A stretch of DNA of 43,380 nucleotides, taken from assembly GCA_021793675.1 (NCBI GenBank), contig JAJYSG010000007.1:14439-57818 (forward strand), read 5' to 3'. Origin of the DNA: Actinomycetes bacterium (lineage in GTDB: Bacteria > Actinomycetota > Actinomycetes > Actinomycetales > Cellulomonadaceae). Shown piece by piece: positions 33,795-41,759 of the stretch (within the stretch, counting starts at the first letter, position 1; the number at the start of each line of letters is the position of its first letter). The notes under the pieces are model-generated. The model searched no databases and had not been told where the DNA came from. It was given only the letters and a program-made list of their open reading frames with translations. The position numbers were made by a program, and so were the translations under genes.

Positions 33795-34922
33795 TCAGCC
33801 GCCGGCCGGCAGGCCCGCGTCGGGCAGGCTCACCGTGAACGCGGCGCCGCCCTCCGGCGCGACGCCGACGGCGATCCCACCGCCCAGCCGCTGCACCAGC
33901 CCGTGCACCAGGGACAGGCCGATGCCGACCCCCACCGGCCGCTCGTCGCGGTAGCGGGCGCCGAGCGCGCCCGGCTCGAAGGCGACCGCACAGTCCTCCG
34001 GGGTGAGCCCGGGGCCACCGTCACGCACCTCGAGCACCGCTCCGGCCGGCGTCTCCCGGGCGGCGATCACCACCGGGCGGCCTGCCGGGGTGAGCCGCAG
34101 CGCGTTCGCGACCAGGCCGTCGAGCACCTGCCGCACCCGGCCGGCGTCGGTCTGCACGACGAGCGGTCGATCGGGGCGTTCGACGACGAGCCGGGCGCCG
34201 GTCGCCTCGGCGCGGGGCGACCACGCACCCGCCGCCTGGTCGAGCAGCACGGTGAGGTCGGTGGCGGCCGGCTGGAGGCGGAAGTCGTCCGCGCCGAGGC
34301 GGGCGAGGTCGAGGAGGTCCTCGACGAGCCGTGTCAGGCGCGCCGCCTCGTCGACCACCACGCGCCCGGCCTCCCGCGCCTCGTCGCCCGTCACCACGCC
34401 GTCGGCGATGGACTCGCCGAACCCACGCACCGCCGTCAGCGGCGTGCGCAGCTCGTGGGACACCGAGAGCAGGAACCTCCGTTGCCGGGCCTCCGACGTC
34501 GCCAGCGCCCCCGCGAGGGTGTTGAGCGACTCGGCGACCTCGGCGATCTCGGGCGGCCCCTCGATCGGGACGAGGACGTCCCGGCGGCCCGCGGCCAGCT
34601 CGCCCGCGGCGGCCGCGGTCCGGCGCAGCGGCCGGGTGAGCACCTGTGCCGTCGTCGTGCCCGCGAGGAGGCCGACGACGAGCCCGGCCAGGCACCCGGT
34701 GGCCACGGCCTGATCGATCCGCCGGGTGGGGGCGACCACCGCCGCGCGCTCCTTGGCGCGCACCCGGGCCGGGTCCACGGTGCCGGAGCTCCGGATCGCG
34801 GCGAGGCTCGCCCGCTCCTCCGCGAGCACCACCCGGGCCGCCGCGAAGCCGGCCAGCGCGGCCGCTGCGAGGGCGACACCGACGCAGGTGAGCGTGATGC
34901 GCGTCGTCAGGCTCGTGCTCAT
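33795..34922 (-). CDS. two-component sensor histidine kinase
   Basis: A 375-residue kinase. The first membrane segment is about 9-30. A short extracytoplasmic loop of only about 40 residues precedes the second segment (about 74-92). A HAMP linker follows, then SVSHELRTPLTAVRGF with the phospho-accepting His (about H156). The ATPase part has VLDGLVANALRLTP (N box), RDGGPGLTPED (G1) and VGIGLSLVHGLV (G2). So short a sensor loop suggests that the signal is read in the membrane or through a partner; two exported proteins are encoded in the same operon. It lies 79 bp after the response regulator. Confidence 0.9.
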   Translation of the reverse strand: MSTSLTTRITLTCVGVALAAAALAGFAAARVVLAEERASLAAIRSSGTVDPARVRAKERAAVVAPTRRIDQAVATGCLAGLVVGLLAGTTTAQVLTRPLRRTAAAAGELAAGRRDVLVPIEGPPEIAEVAESLNTLAGALATSEARQRRFLLSVSHELRTPLTAVRGFGESIADGVVTGDEAREAGRVVVDEAARLTRLVEDLLDLARLGADDFRLQPAATDLTVLLDQAAGAWSPRAEATGARLVVERPDRPLVVQTDAGRVRQVLDGLVANALRLTPAGRPVVIAARETPAGAVLEVRDGGPGLTPEDCAVAFEPGALGARYRDERPVGVGIGLSLVHGLVQRLGGGIAVGVAPEGGAAFTVSLPDAGLPAGG

Positions 34923-35001
34923 CGGTCGCCTCCCCGGTGCGCGCGCCCGCGGTCGCCCACGTGACCCGACGATCCGGCGACGCCCGGCACGGCGCGGCGC
35001 G

Positions 35002-35679
35002 TCACAGGTCGCCGCCCCGCTCGTCGGCCGCGTACCCGACGCCCCGGACCGTCCGCAGCGGGGCGCCGGCGCCGAGCTTGCCGCGCAGCTGGGCGACGTG
35101 GACGTCGACCGTGCGCCCGCTGCCGCCGCCGTACCCCCACACCGCCGAGAGCAGCTCGTCGCGCGTCCAGACCCGTCCCGGCGTCCGCAGCAGGTGGGCC
35201 AGCAGGTCGAACTCCGTCGGCGTGAGGTGGACCTCGTCCTCGCCGGCGTACACGCGGCGCCTCGTCACGTCCACGGACACGGGACCGAGGCGCAGCAGGT
35301 CGTCGTCCACCGGGCGGGCCCGCCGCAGCACGGCGTGCAGCCGCGCCACCAGCTCCCGCGGGCTGAACGGCTTGGTGACGTAGTCGTCCGCGCCCAGCTC
35401 CAGGCCGAGGATCCGGTCCACCTCGTCGTCCCGCGCCGTGACGAACAGCACCGGCGTCCGGTCGCCGCGCTCCCGCAGCCGCCGGCACACCTCGATGCCG
35501 TCCAGGCCCGGCAGCCCGATGTCGAGGATCGCCGCCACCGGCCGCCGGGTGAGGACGGCCTGGAGCGCGGCAGCGCCGTCCGCATGCGCCTCGACCCCGA
35601 ACCCGTCCCGCGTGAGGTACAGCCTCACCAGGGACGACACCGCGGGGTCGTCCTCGGCCAGCACGACGAGGCCGGGCAC
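35002..35679 (-). CDS. OmpR/PhoB-family response regulator
   Basis: A 225-residue regulator. The receiver domain has the acidic pair LAEDD, the phosphorylated Asp in AAILDIGLPG (about D53), the Thr of LFVTAR and the Lys of TKPFSPREL. The winged-helix domain has LTPTEFDLLAHLLRTPGRVWTR and the recognition region TVDVHVAQLRGKL. GTG at 35679 is chosen because GAGGAGG lies upstream and the protein then begins VPGLVVLAEDD. It follows the lipoprotein gene by 10 bp and precedes the sensor kinase. Confidence 0.92.
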   Translation of the reverse strand: MPGLVVLAEDDPAVSSLVRLYLTRDGFGVEAHADGAAALQAVLTRRPVAAILDIGLPGLDGIEVCRRLRERGDRTPVLFVTARDDEVDRILGLELGADDYVTKPFSPRELVARLHAVLRRARPVDDDLLRLGPVSVDVTRRRVYAGEDEVHLTPTEFDLLAHLLRTPGRVWTRDELLSAVWGYGGGSGRTVDVHVAQLRGKLGAGAPLRTVRGVGYAADERGGDL

Positions 35680-35689
35680 GGGCACCTCC

Positions 35690-36016
35690 TCACGAGCTGT
35701 CGGACGCGATGTCCCGGTCGACCTCGTCGGCCAGCGCGTTCGCCCCGTCGAGCGCCTGCTGGACGGCTGCCGCGCCGCCGGGAACGGCGGTCGGCCCATC
35801 TTCGCGCGTGGTGCCGGGGACGGGCGACGTGGCGGCGGCGGGCGCGCCGGGCGCCAGGGCGCCGGCCGGCCGTGCGGACCCGGTCGCGTCCGCACGGCCG
35901 CAGCCGCCCAGCGCGAGGACGACGAGCACCGCGGCGGCCGCCACCCCCGCTCGTCCCCGGGACGAGCGGGGAACGCCCCGCCCGCCCGGGCCCCGGCGGC
36001 AGCCCGGGGTGGTCAC
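35690..36016 (-). CDS. small lipoprotein in a two-component operon
   Basis: I recognise no family. The 108-residue product has an Arg-rich start, a hydrophobic segment (about 24-35) and the lipobox LALGGC (Cys about 37). The mature part is an Ala/Pro/Gly-rich linker followed by a short acidic helix (AAVQQALDGANALADEVDRDI). The GTG at 36016 overlaps the upstream stop as GTGA, and the regulator starts 10 bp downstream, so four genes are read together. A surface-anchored helix made with a two-component system could be a sensor accessory or a target; neither is shown. Confidence 0.7.
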   Translation of the reverse strand: MTTPGCRRGPGGRGVPRSSRGRAGVAAAAVLVVLALGGCGRADATGSARPAGALAPGAPAAATSPVPGTTREDGPTAVPGGAAAVQQALDGANALADEVDRDIASDSS

Positions 36017-36462
36017 TGGCCGGCCGCCGGGAGGACGGCGCACACGTCCGTGTCGACCGTCGTCAGCCGCGCGAGGGCGCGCTGGAGGGCGGGCACCCGG
36101 TCGGCTCGCAGCGTCGCCCGCGCGGTGAGGACGTTCGCCCGGTCGGTGTGCCCCGCGGCCGTGGCGCGCTGGGCGCGGGCTCGCAGGGAGGCGGCCGAGC
36201 CGGGCGTGTCGGCGCCGGCCTGGATGCGCGTGATGAGCGCGTTCAGCCGCTTCTCGGTCGTGGTGACCCGGGCGCACTCGGCCCGCACGGTCGCCAGGTC
36301 GGCCGTGATGGTCACCTGGTTCCCGTTCACCGAGGTGGTGATCGTCGGTGACGGGGACGGTGCCGGTGTGTCGGCGGCCCAGGCGGCGCCGGTGCCGAGG
36401 GCGGTGACGAGCAGTGTGGTGGCGGCGACGGCCGCGACGCGGGGCGTGATCCTGCGGGACAT
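36013..36462 (-). CDS. exported helical hypothetical protein, first gene of operon
   Basis: The product (149 aa) has a clear Sec signal ending ALGTGAAWA, cleaved near residue 29. The mature part is a Pro/Ser/Thr linker, a short beta stretch (TITTSVNGNQVTITADL) and long helices with two cysteines (about 63 and 140) that could form a disulfide. No family is recognised. The ATG at 36462 has GAGGAG close upstream. It heads the operon with lipoprotein, response regulator and sensor kinase. It diverges from the tripeptidyl-peptidase-like gene with 113 bp between. Confidence 0.72.
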   Translation of the reverse strand: MSRRITPRVAAVAATTLLVTALGTGAAWAADTPAPSPSPTITTSVNGNQVTITADLATVRAECARVTTTEKRLNALITRIQAGADTPGSAASLRARAQRATAAGHTDRANVLTARATLRADRVPALQRALARLTTVDTDVCAVLPAAGQ

Positions 36463-36562
36463 CGGTGGCTCCTCTCAGTGGTGGTCCGATGTCGCCGACG
36501 CTGCCCCGCGCAGATGCACGGCCCGTCAGCGGAACGTTCGGACTTCGTCAAGGTCGGACGGC

Positions 36563-36568
36563 TACCGT
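36563..36568 (+). promoter_or_regulatory. -10 box TACCGT, leaderless start
   Basis: TACCGT ends 7 nt before the GTG at 36576. An in-frame GTG at 36570 is too close to the box to be translated from this promoter. An 8-bp palindrome GAACGTTC lies about 25 bp upstream. Confidence 0.5.
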
Positions 36569-36575
36569 GGTGGCC

Positions 36576-38120
36576 GTGCTGTTGACCCGTCGCCGAGCCG
36601 CTGCCGTCCTCGTCATCGCGTCGGCGGGCCTGCTGCTCGCCGGGTGCGTCGCCCCGGTGCACCAGGTGACCGCACCGACCAGCAACCCGAGCGCGCAGAC
36701 GCCGCCGGCCGCGGCGCCGGCCGGGTCGGCGAAGTTCTACACGCAGCACGTCGCCTGGTCGTCGTGCCCCCAGGGCACACAGGCCGACCAGTGCGCCACG
36801 ATCAAGGTCCCGCTCGACTGGTCGCACCCCGACGGCGCGACCATCTCGCTCGCGGTGGCGCGCGACGCGGCGACCGGCGCCGACCCCGTGGGTTCGATCC
36901 TCGTCAACCCCGGCGGCCCGGGCGCCTCGGCGATCGACTTCCTGTCCACGGCCGACACCATCGTCAGTGCCGAGGTGCGTGACGAGTACGACCTGGTCGC
37001 GTTCGATCCTCGCGGCGTCCAGCGCAGCACGCCCGTGACCTGCTACGACGGTGCGCAGATGGACCAGCTGACCGCGGCGGACTTCGACCTGAGCACGGCC
37101 GCCGGGGTCCAGCAGCAGACCGATGCGTGGGGCGCGTTCGGCAAGGCGTGCGCCGCCAAGACCGGCCCCGTGCTGGGCCACGTGGACACCGTGAGCTCGG
37201 CGCGCGACATGGACGTCGTGCGAGCGCTCGTCGGCGACCGCACGCTGGACTACCTCGGCTACTCGTACGGCACCAAGCTCGGCGCGACCTACGCCGCCCT
37301 GTACCCGACGACCGTCGGCCGCATGGTGCTGGACTCCGCGCTCGACCCGACGCTCGATGCCGACCAGATGGCGGCGGGCCAGGCCGCAGGGTTCGAGGGC
37401 GCGTTGCGGGCGTACGTGACGAACTGCCTGTCCGGCTCGCACTGTCCCCTGACCGGTCCGGTGGACCATGCGATGGCCCAGATCAAGACGATGCTCGACA
37501 GCACCCACACCAATCCGCTGCCCACCTCGTCGGGCCGCCGGCTGACGGCGCCGCTGGCGTTCACCGGGATCGCCTACCCGCTCTACTCGCAGCAGGCCTG
37601 GCCGCAGCTGACGACCGCGCTGCGCGCCGGCCTCGCCGGTGACGGCAGCGTCCTCCTCGCGCTGTCGGACGCCTACTACGACCGTGCCTCGAACGGCACC
37701 TACACGACGAACACCACCGAGGCGTTCAGCGCGATCAACTGCCTCGACCTCAAGGCCACCACCGACCTCACGCAGATGCGGGCCCAGGCGGCCGCGATCG
37801 CGAAGGTGGCTCCGACGGTCGGCGAGTTCTTCGGCTACTCCGGCACGCTGTGCGCCCAGTGGCCGGAGCCGTACGTCGGCGGCCTGACGAGCTACTCCGC
37901 CAAGGGCGCTCCGCCCATCGTGGTCATCGGCACGACGAACGACCCGGCCACCCCCTACGTCTGGGCCCAGGCGCTGGCCAAGGAGATGTCCTCCGCGGTG
38001 CTGCTGACGCACGTCGGGGAGGGGCACGGCGTGTACGGCCTCGGCAACGCGTGCGCGACGCGAGCGGTGGACGACTACTTCCTCGACGGCACCACGCCGG
38101 CGCCCGGGACGCGCTGCTGA
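36576..38120 (+). CDS. lipoprotein alpha/beta hydrolase, tripeptidyl aminopeptidase-like
   Basis: A 514-residue exported hydrolase. The signal ends LLLAGC with the lipidated Cys at about residue 24. The family pattern of actinobacterial tripeptidyl aminopeptidases follows: DQCATIKVPLDWSHPDG, the oxyanion region NPGGPGASAIDF, FDPRGVQRSTPVTC, and the nucleophile elbow GYSYGT (Ser about 230). Near the C-terminus TTNDPATP carries the acid and GEGHGVYG the catalytic His. Several conserved cysteines probably form disulfides. Family members such as mycobacterial Hip1 and Streptomyces TAP remove peptides from protein N-termini outside the cell. GTG at 36576 fits the signal sequence and the promoter. 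Confidence 0.9.
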   Translation: MLLTRRRAAAVLVIASAGLLLAGCVAPVHQVTAPTSNPSAQTPPAAAPAGSAKFYTQHVAWSSCPQGTQADQCATIKVPLDWSHPDGATISLAVARDAATGADPVGSILVNPGGPGASAIDFLSTADTIVSAEVRDEYDLVAFDPRGVQRSTPVTCYDGAQMDQLTAADFDLSTAAGVQQQTDAWGAFGKACAAKTGPVLGHVDTVSSARDMDVVRALVGDRTLDYLGYSYGTKLGATYAALYPTTVGRMVLDSALDPTLDADQMAAGQAAGFEGALRAYVTNCLSGSHCPLTGPVDHAMAQIKTMLDSTHTNPLPTSSGRRLTAPLAFTGIAYPLYSQQAWPQLTTALRAGLAGDGSVLLALSDAYYDRASNGTYTTNTTEAFSAINCLDLKATTDLTQMRAQAAAIAKVAPTVGEFFGYSGTLCAQWPEPYVGGLTSYSAKGAPPIVVIGTTNDPATPYVWAQALAKEMSSAVLLTHVGEGHGVYGLGNACATRAVDDYFLDGTTPAPGTRC

Positions 38121-38168
38121 CCGCTCCACGGACGGCTCGTCGGGCGCGCGCTCGGGGACCGACCCGCT

Positions 38169-38198
38169 TTGGAGCCCGCCGGGGCCTCCGGGTACAGT
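38169..38198 (+). promoter_or_regulatory. promoter of the tRNA-Thr gene
   Basis: TTGGAG (38169-38174) and TACAGT (38193-38198) are 18 bp apart. Transcription should begin near 38205, about 23 bp before the mature tRNA. Confidence 0.6.
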
Positions 38199-38227
38199 TG
38201 CCACGCTCGTCGGGCCTGCCCGACGAC

Positions 38228-38300
38228 GCCGCCTTAGCTCAGTCGGCAGAGCGTCTCACTCGTAATGAGAAGGTCGAGAGTTCGATTCTCTCAGGCGGCT
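38228..38300 (+). tRNA. tRNA-Thr, anticodon CGT
   Basis: A full cloverleaf can be drawn. The acceptor stem is GCCGCCT (38228-38234) with AGGCGGC (38293-38299), and the discriminator is T at 38300. The D stem is GCTC/GAGC. The anticodon stem TCTCA/TGAGA encloses loop CTCGTAA, giving anticodon CGT, which reads ACG (Thr). The T stem GAGAG/CTCTC encloses TTCGATT. The 3' CCA is not encoded. Confidence 0.97.
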
Positions 38301-38393
38301 CCCCACGCCACGGCGTCGCGCCACCAGCCTCGTCGCTGGCGTGCCGCTCTCGTCGTCGATCCTCTCGTCCGCAGCGCTCGCGATGGCCGACGA

Positions 38394-38399
38394 TAGGGT
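38394..38399 (+). promoter_or_regulatory. -10 box TAGGGT of the TetR gene
   Basis: TAGGGT lies 34 nt before the GTG at 38434. The short leader contains AAGCGAGG (38421-38428), a ribosome site 5 nt from the start. Confidence 0.4.
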
Positions 38400-38433
38400 G
38401 GCCCCCCGGCCCCGACGACCAAGCGAGGTGACC

Positions 38434-39072
38434 GTGCCGCGCATCACCGCTCCGACGGTCGCGGAGCATCGCTCGCGCCAGCGCCGCGCGATCCTGGACG
38501 CGGCCCGCGCGCACCTCGCCGAGACCGGCGCGGCGCCGACGCTGGCCGAGGTGGCTGCCCGGGCCGGCCTGGCACGGTCCAGCCTCTACGAGTACTTCGG
38601 CTCGCGCGAGGAGCTGCTCGCGGCCGTCGTCGCGGACGTCTTCCCGGCGTGGGCGGGCACGGTGGTCGACGCCATGCGGGCGGTCCCGGAGCCGGGCCGG
38701 CAGGTCTGGGCGTACGTGGAGGCCAACGTCGTGCTCTTCGCGGGGTCCGAGCGGGCCGTCGCCCAGGTGCTGACGTCGGTCGTCGAGCCGCACCTGCTGG
38801 CGGGGCCGGTGCGCGACTTCCACCAGTCGCTGCAGGGGCCGCTCGTGGCCGCGTTGGCGGCCTTCGGCGAGCCCGACCCGGCCAGTGTGGCGGACATCGT
38901 CGACTCCATGGTGCTGCGGGCCACCCGGGACGTCTGGACGCTCGGTCCGGACGAGGCGCGGCGCCAGGGCGACGCGGCGCTGCGGCTCCTGGCGCGCGTG
39001 CTCGGGCCGTACCTGGGGCTCGACGCCTCGGTCGGGGACGGCGGCCGCGCGCCCGGCCACGCCTCGGGCTGA
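38434..39072 (+). CDS. TetR-family transcriptional regulator
   Basis: A 212-residue regulator. The helix-turn-helix spans about residues 36-55 (TLAEVAARAGLARSSLYEYFG). The remaining helical domain includes VVADVFPAWAGTVVDAMRAV and is not close to a subfamily I can name. GTG at 38434 is chosen because the GAGG at 38425 is well placed; GTG at 38428 is two codons upstream. It follows tRNA-Thr by 133 bp and converges on the unknown gene at 39149. No obvious target lies next to it, so its regulon cannot be guessed from context. Confidence 0.85.
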   Translation: MPRITAPTVAEHRSRQRRAILDAARAHLAETGAAPTLAEVAARAGLARSSLYEYFGSREELLAAVVADVFPAWAGTVVDAMRAVPEPGRQVWAYVEANVVLFAGSERAVAQVLTSVVEPHLLAGPVRDFHQSLQGPLVAALAAFGEPDPASVADIVDSMVLRATRDVWTLGPDEARRQGDAALRLLARVLGPYLGLDASVGDGGRAPGHASG

Positions 39073-39105
39073 GCAGCGGGTCCACCGCCGCGCCGTGGTC
39101 CGGTT

Positions 39106-39135
39106 CCTCGGGGTGCCGGACGGGGCGACCCGAGG
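39106..39135. terminator. possible hairpin between convergent genes
   Basis: CCTCGGGGT (39106-39114) pairs with ACCCGAGG (39128-39135) with one bulged G around a 13-nt loop. It lies between the TetR stop and the stop of the unknown minus-strand gene. Confidence 0.35.
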
Positions 39136-39148
39136 CGACCCCGCGGGG

Positions 39149-40546
39149 CTACAGCAGGCGGGCGATGTGTCCGACGACGAGCGGCGGCCCGAGCGGCCCG
39201 GTGCCCAGCACGTCGTCGACGAACCGGCGGCCGACACGCACGCCTTCGGCTCCGGCGTCCCAGGCGTCGACGACGACCGCAGGGAAGGTCTGCCGCGGCC
39301 CGGGCAGGTCGGCCGGGTCACGGTCGATGAACGTGGTCGCGGCGCGTACGGCGCCCGACGAGCGCACCAGCTCGCGCGCCCGGAACCGCGCCTCGCCGAC
39401 CTCGCCCGGGCACGACTCGGTGCGCCGTCGACCGTCGGCGTCGATGAGCAGCACGAAGACCTCCCGGTCGAACGCCCCGGTCTCGCGCAGCAGCACCATG
39501 GCGTGGTCGAGCGCGTCGAGGGCGAACTCGTCGACGGGCGTCGCGGGAGCCACCCGGGCGGTCGGCTCGTCGTTCGCGGTGACGGGCACCGGCGCCGCCG
39601 CGCCGGGCGCCGATGGTGCGGGCAGCGGTGCCCACGGCGTGGCGGTGGGAACGGCCGGCCCGGCGACGAGGCGCTCCGGCTCGGTGACGCGGCGCTCCGG
39701 CTCGGTGACGCGGCTCTCCGGCTCGGTGGCGAGGCGCTCCGGCTCGGCGACGGGGAGCTCTCGGCGGGCGACCGGCCGTTCCAGCCCGACGAGCGGGAGC
39801 TCCCGGTCGGCGACCGGGGACGGTGCCGGGACAGCCGGTGCCGGGACAGTCGGTGCCGGGACAGCCGGCGTGGGGACGGCTGGCGTGGGGACAGCCGATG
39901 CGGGGACGGTCGACAGGGGAAGGGCCGGCGTGGGCAGGGCTGGTTGCGGCACCTCGGCGGGGGCGGCACCGCGCGTGGGCAGCACCAGGGGCGACCAGCC
40001 GGGCGTCGCGGCGACCGGCTCGTACACGGTGCGGTCGGCGGTGGCGGCGGCGACGGTGGCCGCCAGGTGCTCCTCGCCGGCGCGGGTGGCGGCGTCGTCC
40101 GGCGCCTGCCGCGGCTGCGGCACCGCGAGTCCCGAGAGGTGAGCCGCGGCGCGCGAGAGGTAGTCCGCCATCCAGTCGCGGGCGCGGGCGTCCCACCGGT
40201 CCTGGGTGTCGAGGAACGGCACCACGGGCGCATGCGGTCGCGCGAGCGACGCCACGCCGAGGGTCGGGCCGCTCGGCCCCGGCCACACCGCCCACCGGGC
40301 GCCGGACACGTGCACCGCGAGCAGGTCGCCGAGCGCGGTGGCGACCGCCTCGACGAACCCTGCCGGGGCCGGGCCACCGTGCGTGGTGACCATCGAGTCC
40401 CACAGCCAGGAGATGGCACGCGGGTCCGTCCGGTCGCACGCCGAGGCGAGCACGGCGCGCAGTCGATCGAGGTCGGCAGTCTCTTGGTAGGTCAGCTCAC
40501 GGGCGGTGACGGAGACAGGACCGCTCCACGCGGAGACCTCGATCAT
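39149..40546 (-). CDS. modular unknown protein with DUF3806-like start and repeat linker
   Basis: The product (465 aa) has three parts. Residues 1-150 include VATALGDLLAVHVSGARWAVW and resemble DUF3806-type domains in general pattern, which is a weak match made by eye. Residues 175-305 are a Pro/Ala/Val/Glu-rich linker with two tandem arrays, about nine pentapeptides of VPAPA type and four heptapeptides of VTEPERR type. Residues 335-465 form a second globular domain (FALDALDHAMVLLRETGAFDRE, then RQTFPAVVVDAWDAG) that I do not recognise. There is no signal or membrane segment, so it should be cytoplasmic. The ATG at 40546 lacks a clear ribosome site. A 26-bp palindrome lies 58 bp upstream of the start. 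Confidence 0.72.
   Translation of the reverse strand: MIEVSAWSGPVSVTARELTYQETADLDRLRAVLASACDRTDPRAISWLWDSMVTTHGGPAPAGFVEAVATALGDLLAVHVSGARWAVWPGPSGPTLGVASLARPHAPVVPFLDTQDRWDARARDWMADYLSRAAAHLSGLAVPQPRQAPDDAATRAGEEHLAATVAAATADRTVYEPVAATPGWSPLVLPTRGAAPAEVPQPALPTPALPLSTVPASAVPTPAVPTPAVPAPTVPAPAVPAPSPVADRELPLVGLERPVARRELPVAEPERLATEPESRVTEPERRVTEPERLVAGPAVPTATPWAPLPAPSAPGAAAPVPVTANDEPTARVAPATPVDEFALDALDHAMVLLRETGAFDREVFVLLIDADGRRRTESCPGEVGEARFRARELVRSSGAVRAATTFIDRDPADLPGPRQTFPAVVVDAWDAGAEGVRVGRRFVDDVLGTGPLGPPLVVGHIARLL
39668..39751 (-). repeat. four tandem 21-bp units in a coding linker
   Basis: Four units of 21 nt, each with the core CTCCGGCTCGG, run head to tail. On the minus strand they encode heptapeptides such as VTEPERR, VTEPERL and ATEPESR. 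The unit length keeps the frame. Confidence 0.8.
39823..39957 (-). repeat. about nine tandem 15-bp units in a coding linker
   Basis: Units of 15 nt beginning GTGCCGGGACAGCCG decay gradually toward the right end. On the minus strand they encode VPAPA- and VPTPA-type pentapeptides. The first three units are nearly identical, suggesting recent expansion. Confidence 0.8.
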
Positions 40547-40603
40547 GACGTGGGCATCGTCGTCCGCCCGGCCCGGCTTGAGCCCGGGGTGGGCGGGTGT
40601 CGC

Positions 40604-40629
40604 CCGTCCGGGTGACTTCACCCGGACGG
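40604..40629. promoter_or_regulatory. 26-bp perfect palindrome, candidate operator
   Basis: CCGTCCGGGTGA (40604-40615), CT, TCACCCGGACGG (40618-40629) form an inverted repeat with 12-bp arms. A 2-nt centre is too tight for a normal terminator loop but suits a dimeric DNA-binding protein. It lies between the LigD-type polymerase stop and the start of the unknown gene at 40546. Confidence 0.6.
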
Positions 40630-40676
40630 ATCCGGCGTGGCGCTGCGGACCGGATCCGGCAGGACGCGGCGCATCA

Positions 40677-41753
40677 TCACGACGTGCCGGGTGCCCGGCG
40701 CGCACGGCTCGGCTGGACGCGCATCGGCTCGCCCGGCATCTTGGGGTACTCCGGGGGGTACGGCAGGTCCCCGACCCCGTCGTCACGCTCCTGGCGGTCG
40801 GCCAGCTCGAGCGCCGACTCCAGCGAGAACCGCGGTGAGCCGCCGGCGACGAGCGGCGCGAACAGGTCCCCGACCGCGGCGAAGCGCGCGGGCATCGTGA
40901 CGACGTCGAAGTCGTCGGGCCGCACGTCCGGCACCTCGTCCCAGGCGAGCGGGGCGGAGACGGTGGCCCGGGCGTTGGGGCGCACGGAGTACGCCGACGC
41001 GATGGTCCGGTCCCGGGCCATCTGGTTGTAGTCGACGAAGATCGTGGCGCCGCGCTCCTCCTTCCACCATCTCGTGGTCACACGGTCCGGGAGGCGGCGT
41101 TCGAGCTCGCGGCCGAGCGCGATCGTGGCGCGCCGGGCTTGCGTGAACGTCCACCGTGGCTCGATGGGCACGAACACGTGCAGCCCCCTGCCGCCCGACG
41201 TCTTGGGCCAGCTCGTCAGGCCGTGCTCGGCGAGCAGCTCGCGCAGGTGGGGGGCGACCACGGCGGCGTCCCGGTACGACGTCCCCGGCTGCGGGTCGAG
41301 GTCGATCCGCAGCTGGTCCGGGTGCTCGACGTCGTCGCGCGTCACCGGCCACGGGTGGAACGTCAGCGTGCCGAGGTTCGCCGCCCAGGCCACCACCGCG
41401 AGCTCGCTCGGCGCCACCTCGTCGGCCACGCGTCCGCTGGGGAAGGCGATGCGGGACGTCTCGACGTACGGCGGAGCGCCCGCCGGCACCCGCTTCTGGT
41501 AGAACGCGTCGCCCCGGGGGTCGGTCCGGGTGGCGCGCCTGGCCTGCGGGACGTACCCGCGCGGCCACCGCTCGAGGGTGGTGGGCCGGTGCAGCAGCGC
41601 GGCCAGGATGCCGTCGCCGACGGCGAGGAAGTAGCGCACGACGTCGAGCTTGGTCAGCCCCCGCTCGGCGAAGCAGATCCGGTCCGGGCTCGACACCCGG
41701 ACCGTGCGTCCACCGACCTCGAGCTCCACCGCGGGCTCGTCGTGCGCTGCCAC
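40677..41753 (-). CDS. stand-alone LigD-type polymerase/primase domain protein
   Basis: A 358-residue protein equal to the polymerase domain of bacterial NHEJ ligase D. This is an archaeo-eukaryotic-primase-like enzyme that adds ribo- or deoxynucleotides at broken ends. The start LTKLDVVRYFLAVGDGILAALLHRPTTLERWPRG is family-typical in its key residues RP, ERWP and G. The metal-binding pair is in RIDLDPQPG (D151, D153), SGGRGLHVFVPI follows (about 185-196), and the third Asp is in FVDYNQMARDRT. No ligase, nuclease or Ku gene is in the window. GTG at 41753 follows a TAGCGT box by 6 nt, so the mRNA should be leaderless. Confidence 0.9.
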   Translation of the reverse strand: MAAHDEPAVELEVGGRTVRVSSPDRICFAERGLTKLDVVRYFLAVGDGILAALLHRPTTLERWPRGYVPQARRATRTDPRGDAFYQKRVPAGAPPYVETSRIAFPSGRVADEVAPSELAVVAWAANLGTLTFHPWPVTRDDVEHPDQLRIDLDPQPGTSYRDAAVVAPHLRELLAEHGLTSWPKTSGGRGLHVFVPIEPRWTFTQARRATIALGRELERRLPDRVTTRWWKEERGATIFVDYNQMARDRTIASAYSVRPNARATVSAPLAWDEVPDVRPDDFDVVTMPARFAAVGDLFAPLVAGGSPRFSLESALELADRQERDDGVGDLPYPPEYPKMPGEPMRVQPSRARRAPGTS

Positions 41754-41759
41754 CCGCTC

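Noticed and set aside
38228-38300. tRNA-Thr as an integration site for a genomic island
   Set aside because: No integrase gene and no repeat of the tRNA 3' end was seen on either side; flanking genes look ordinary.
39668-39957. CRISPR-like array
   Set aside because: Units are tandem, lack spacers, and lie in frame within a coding sequence.
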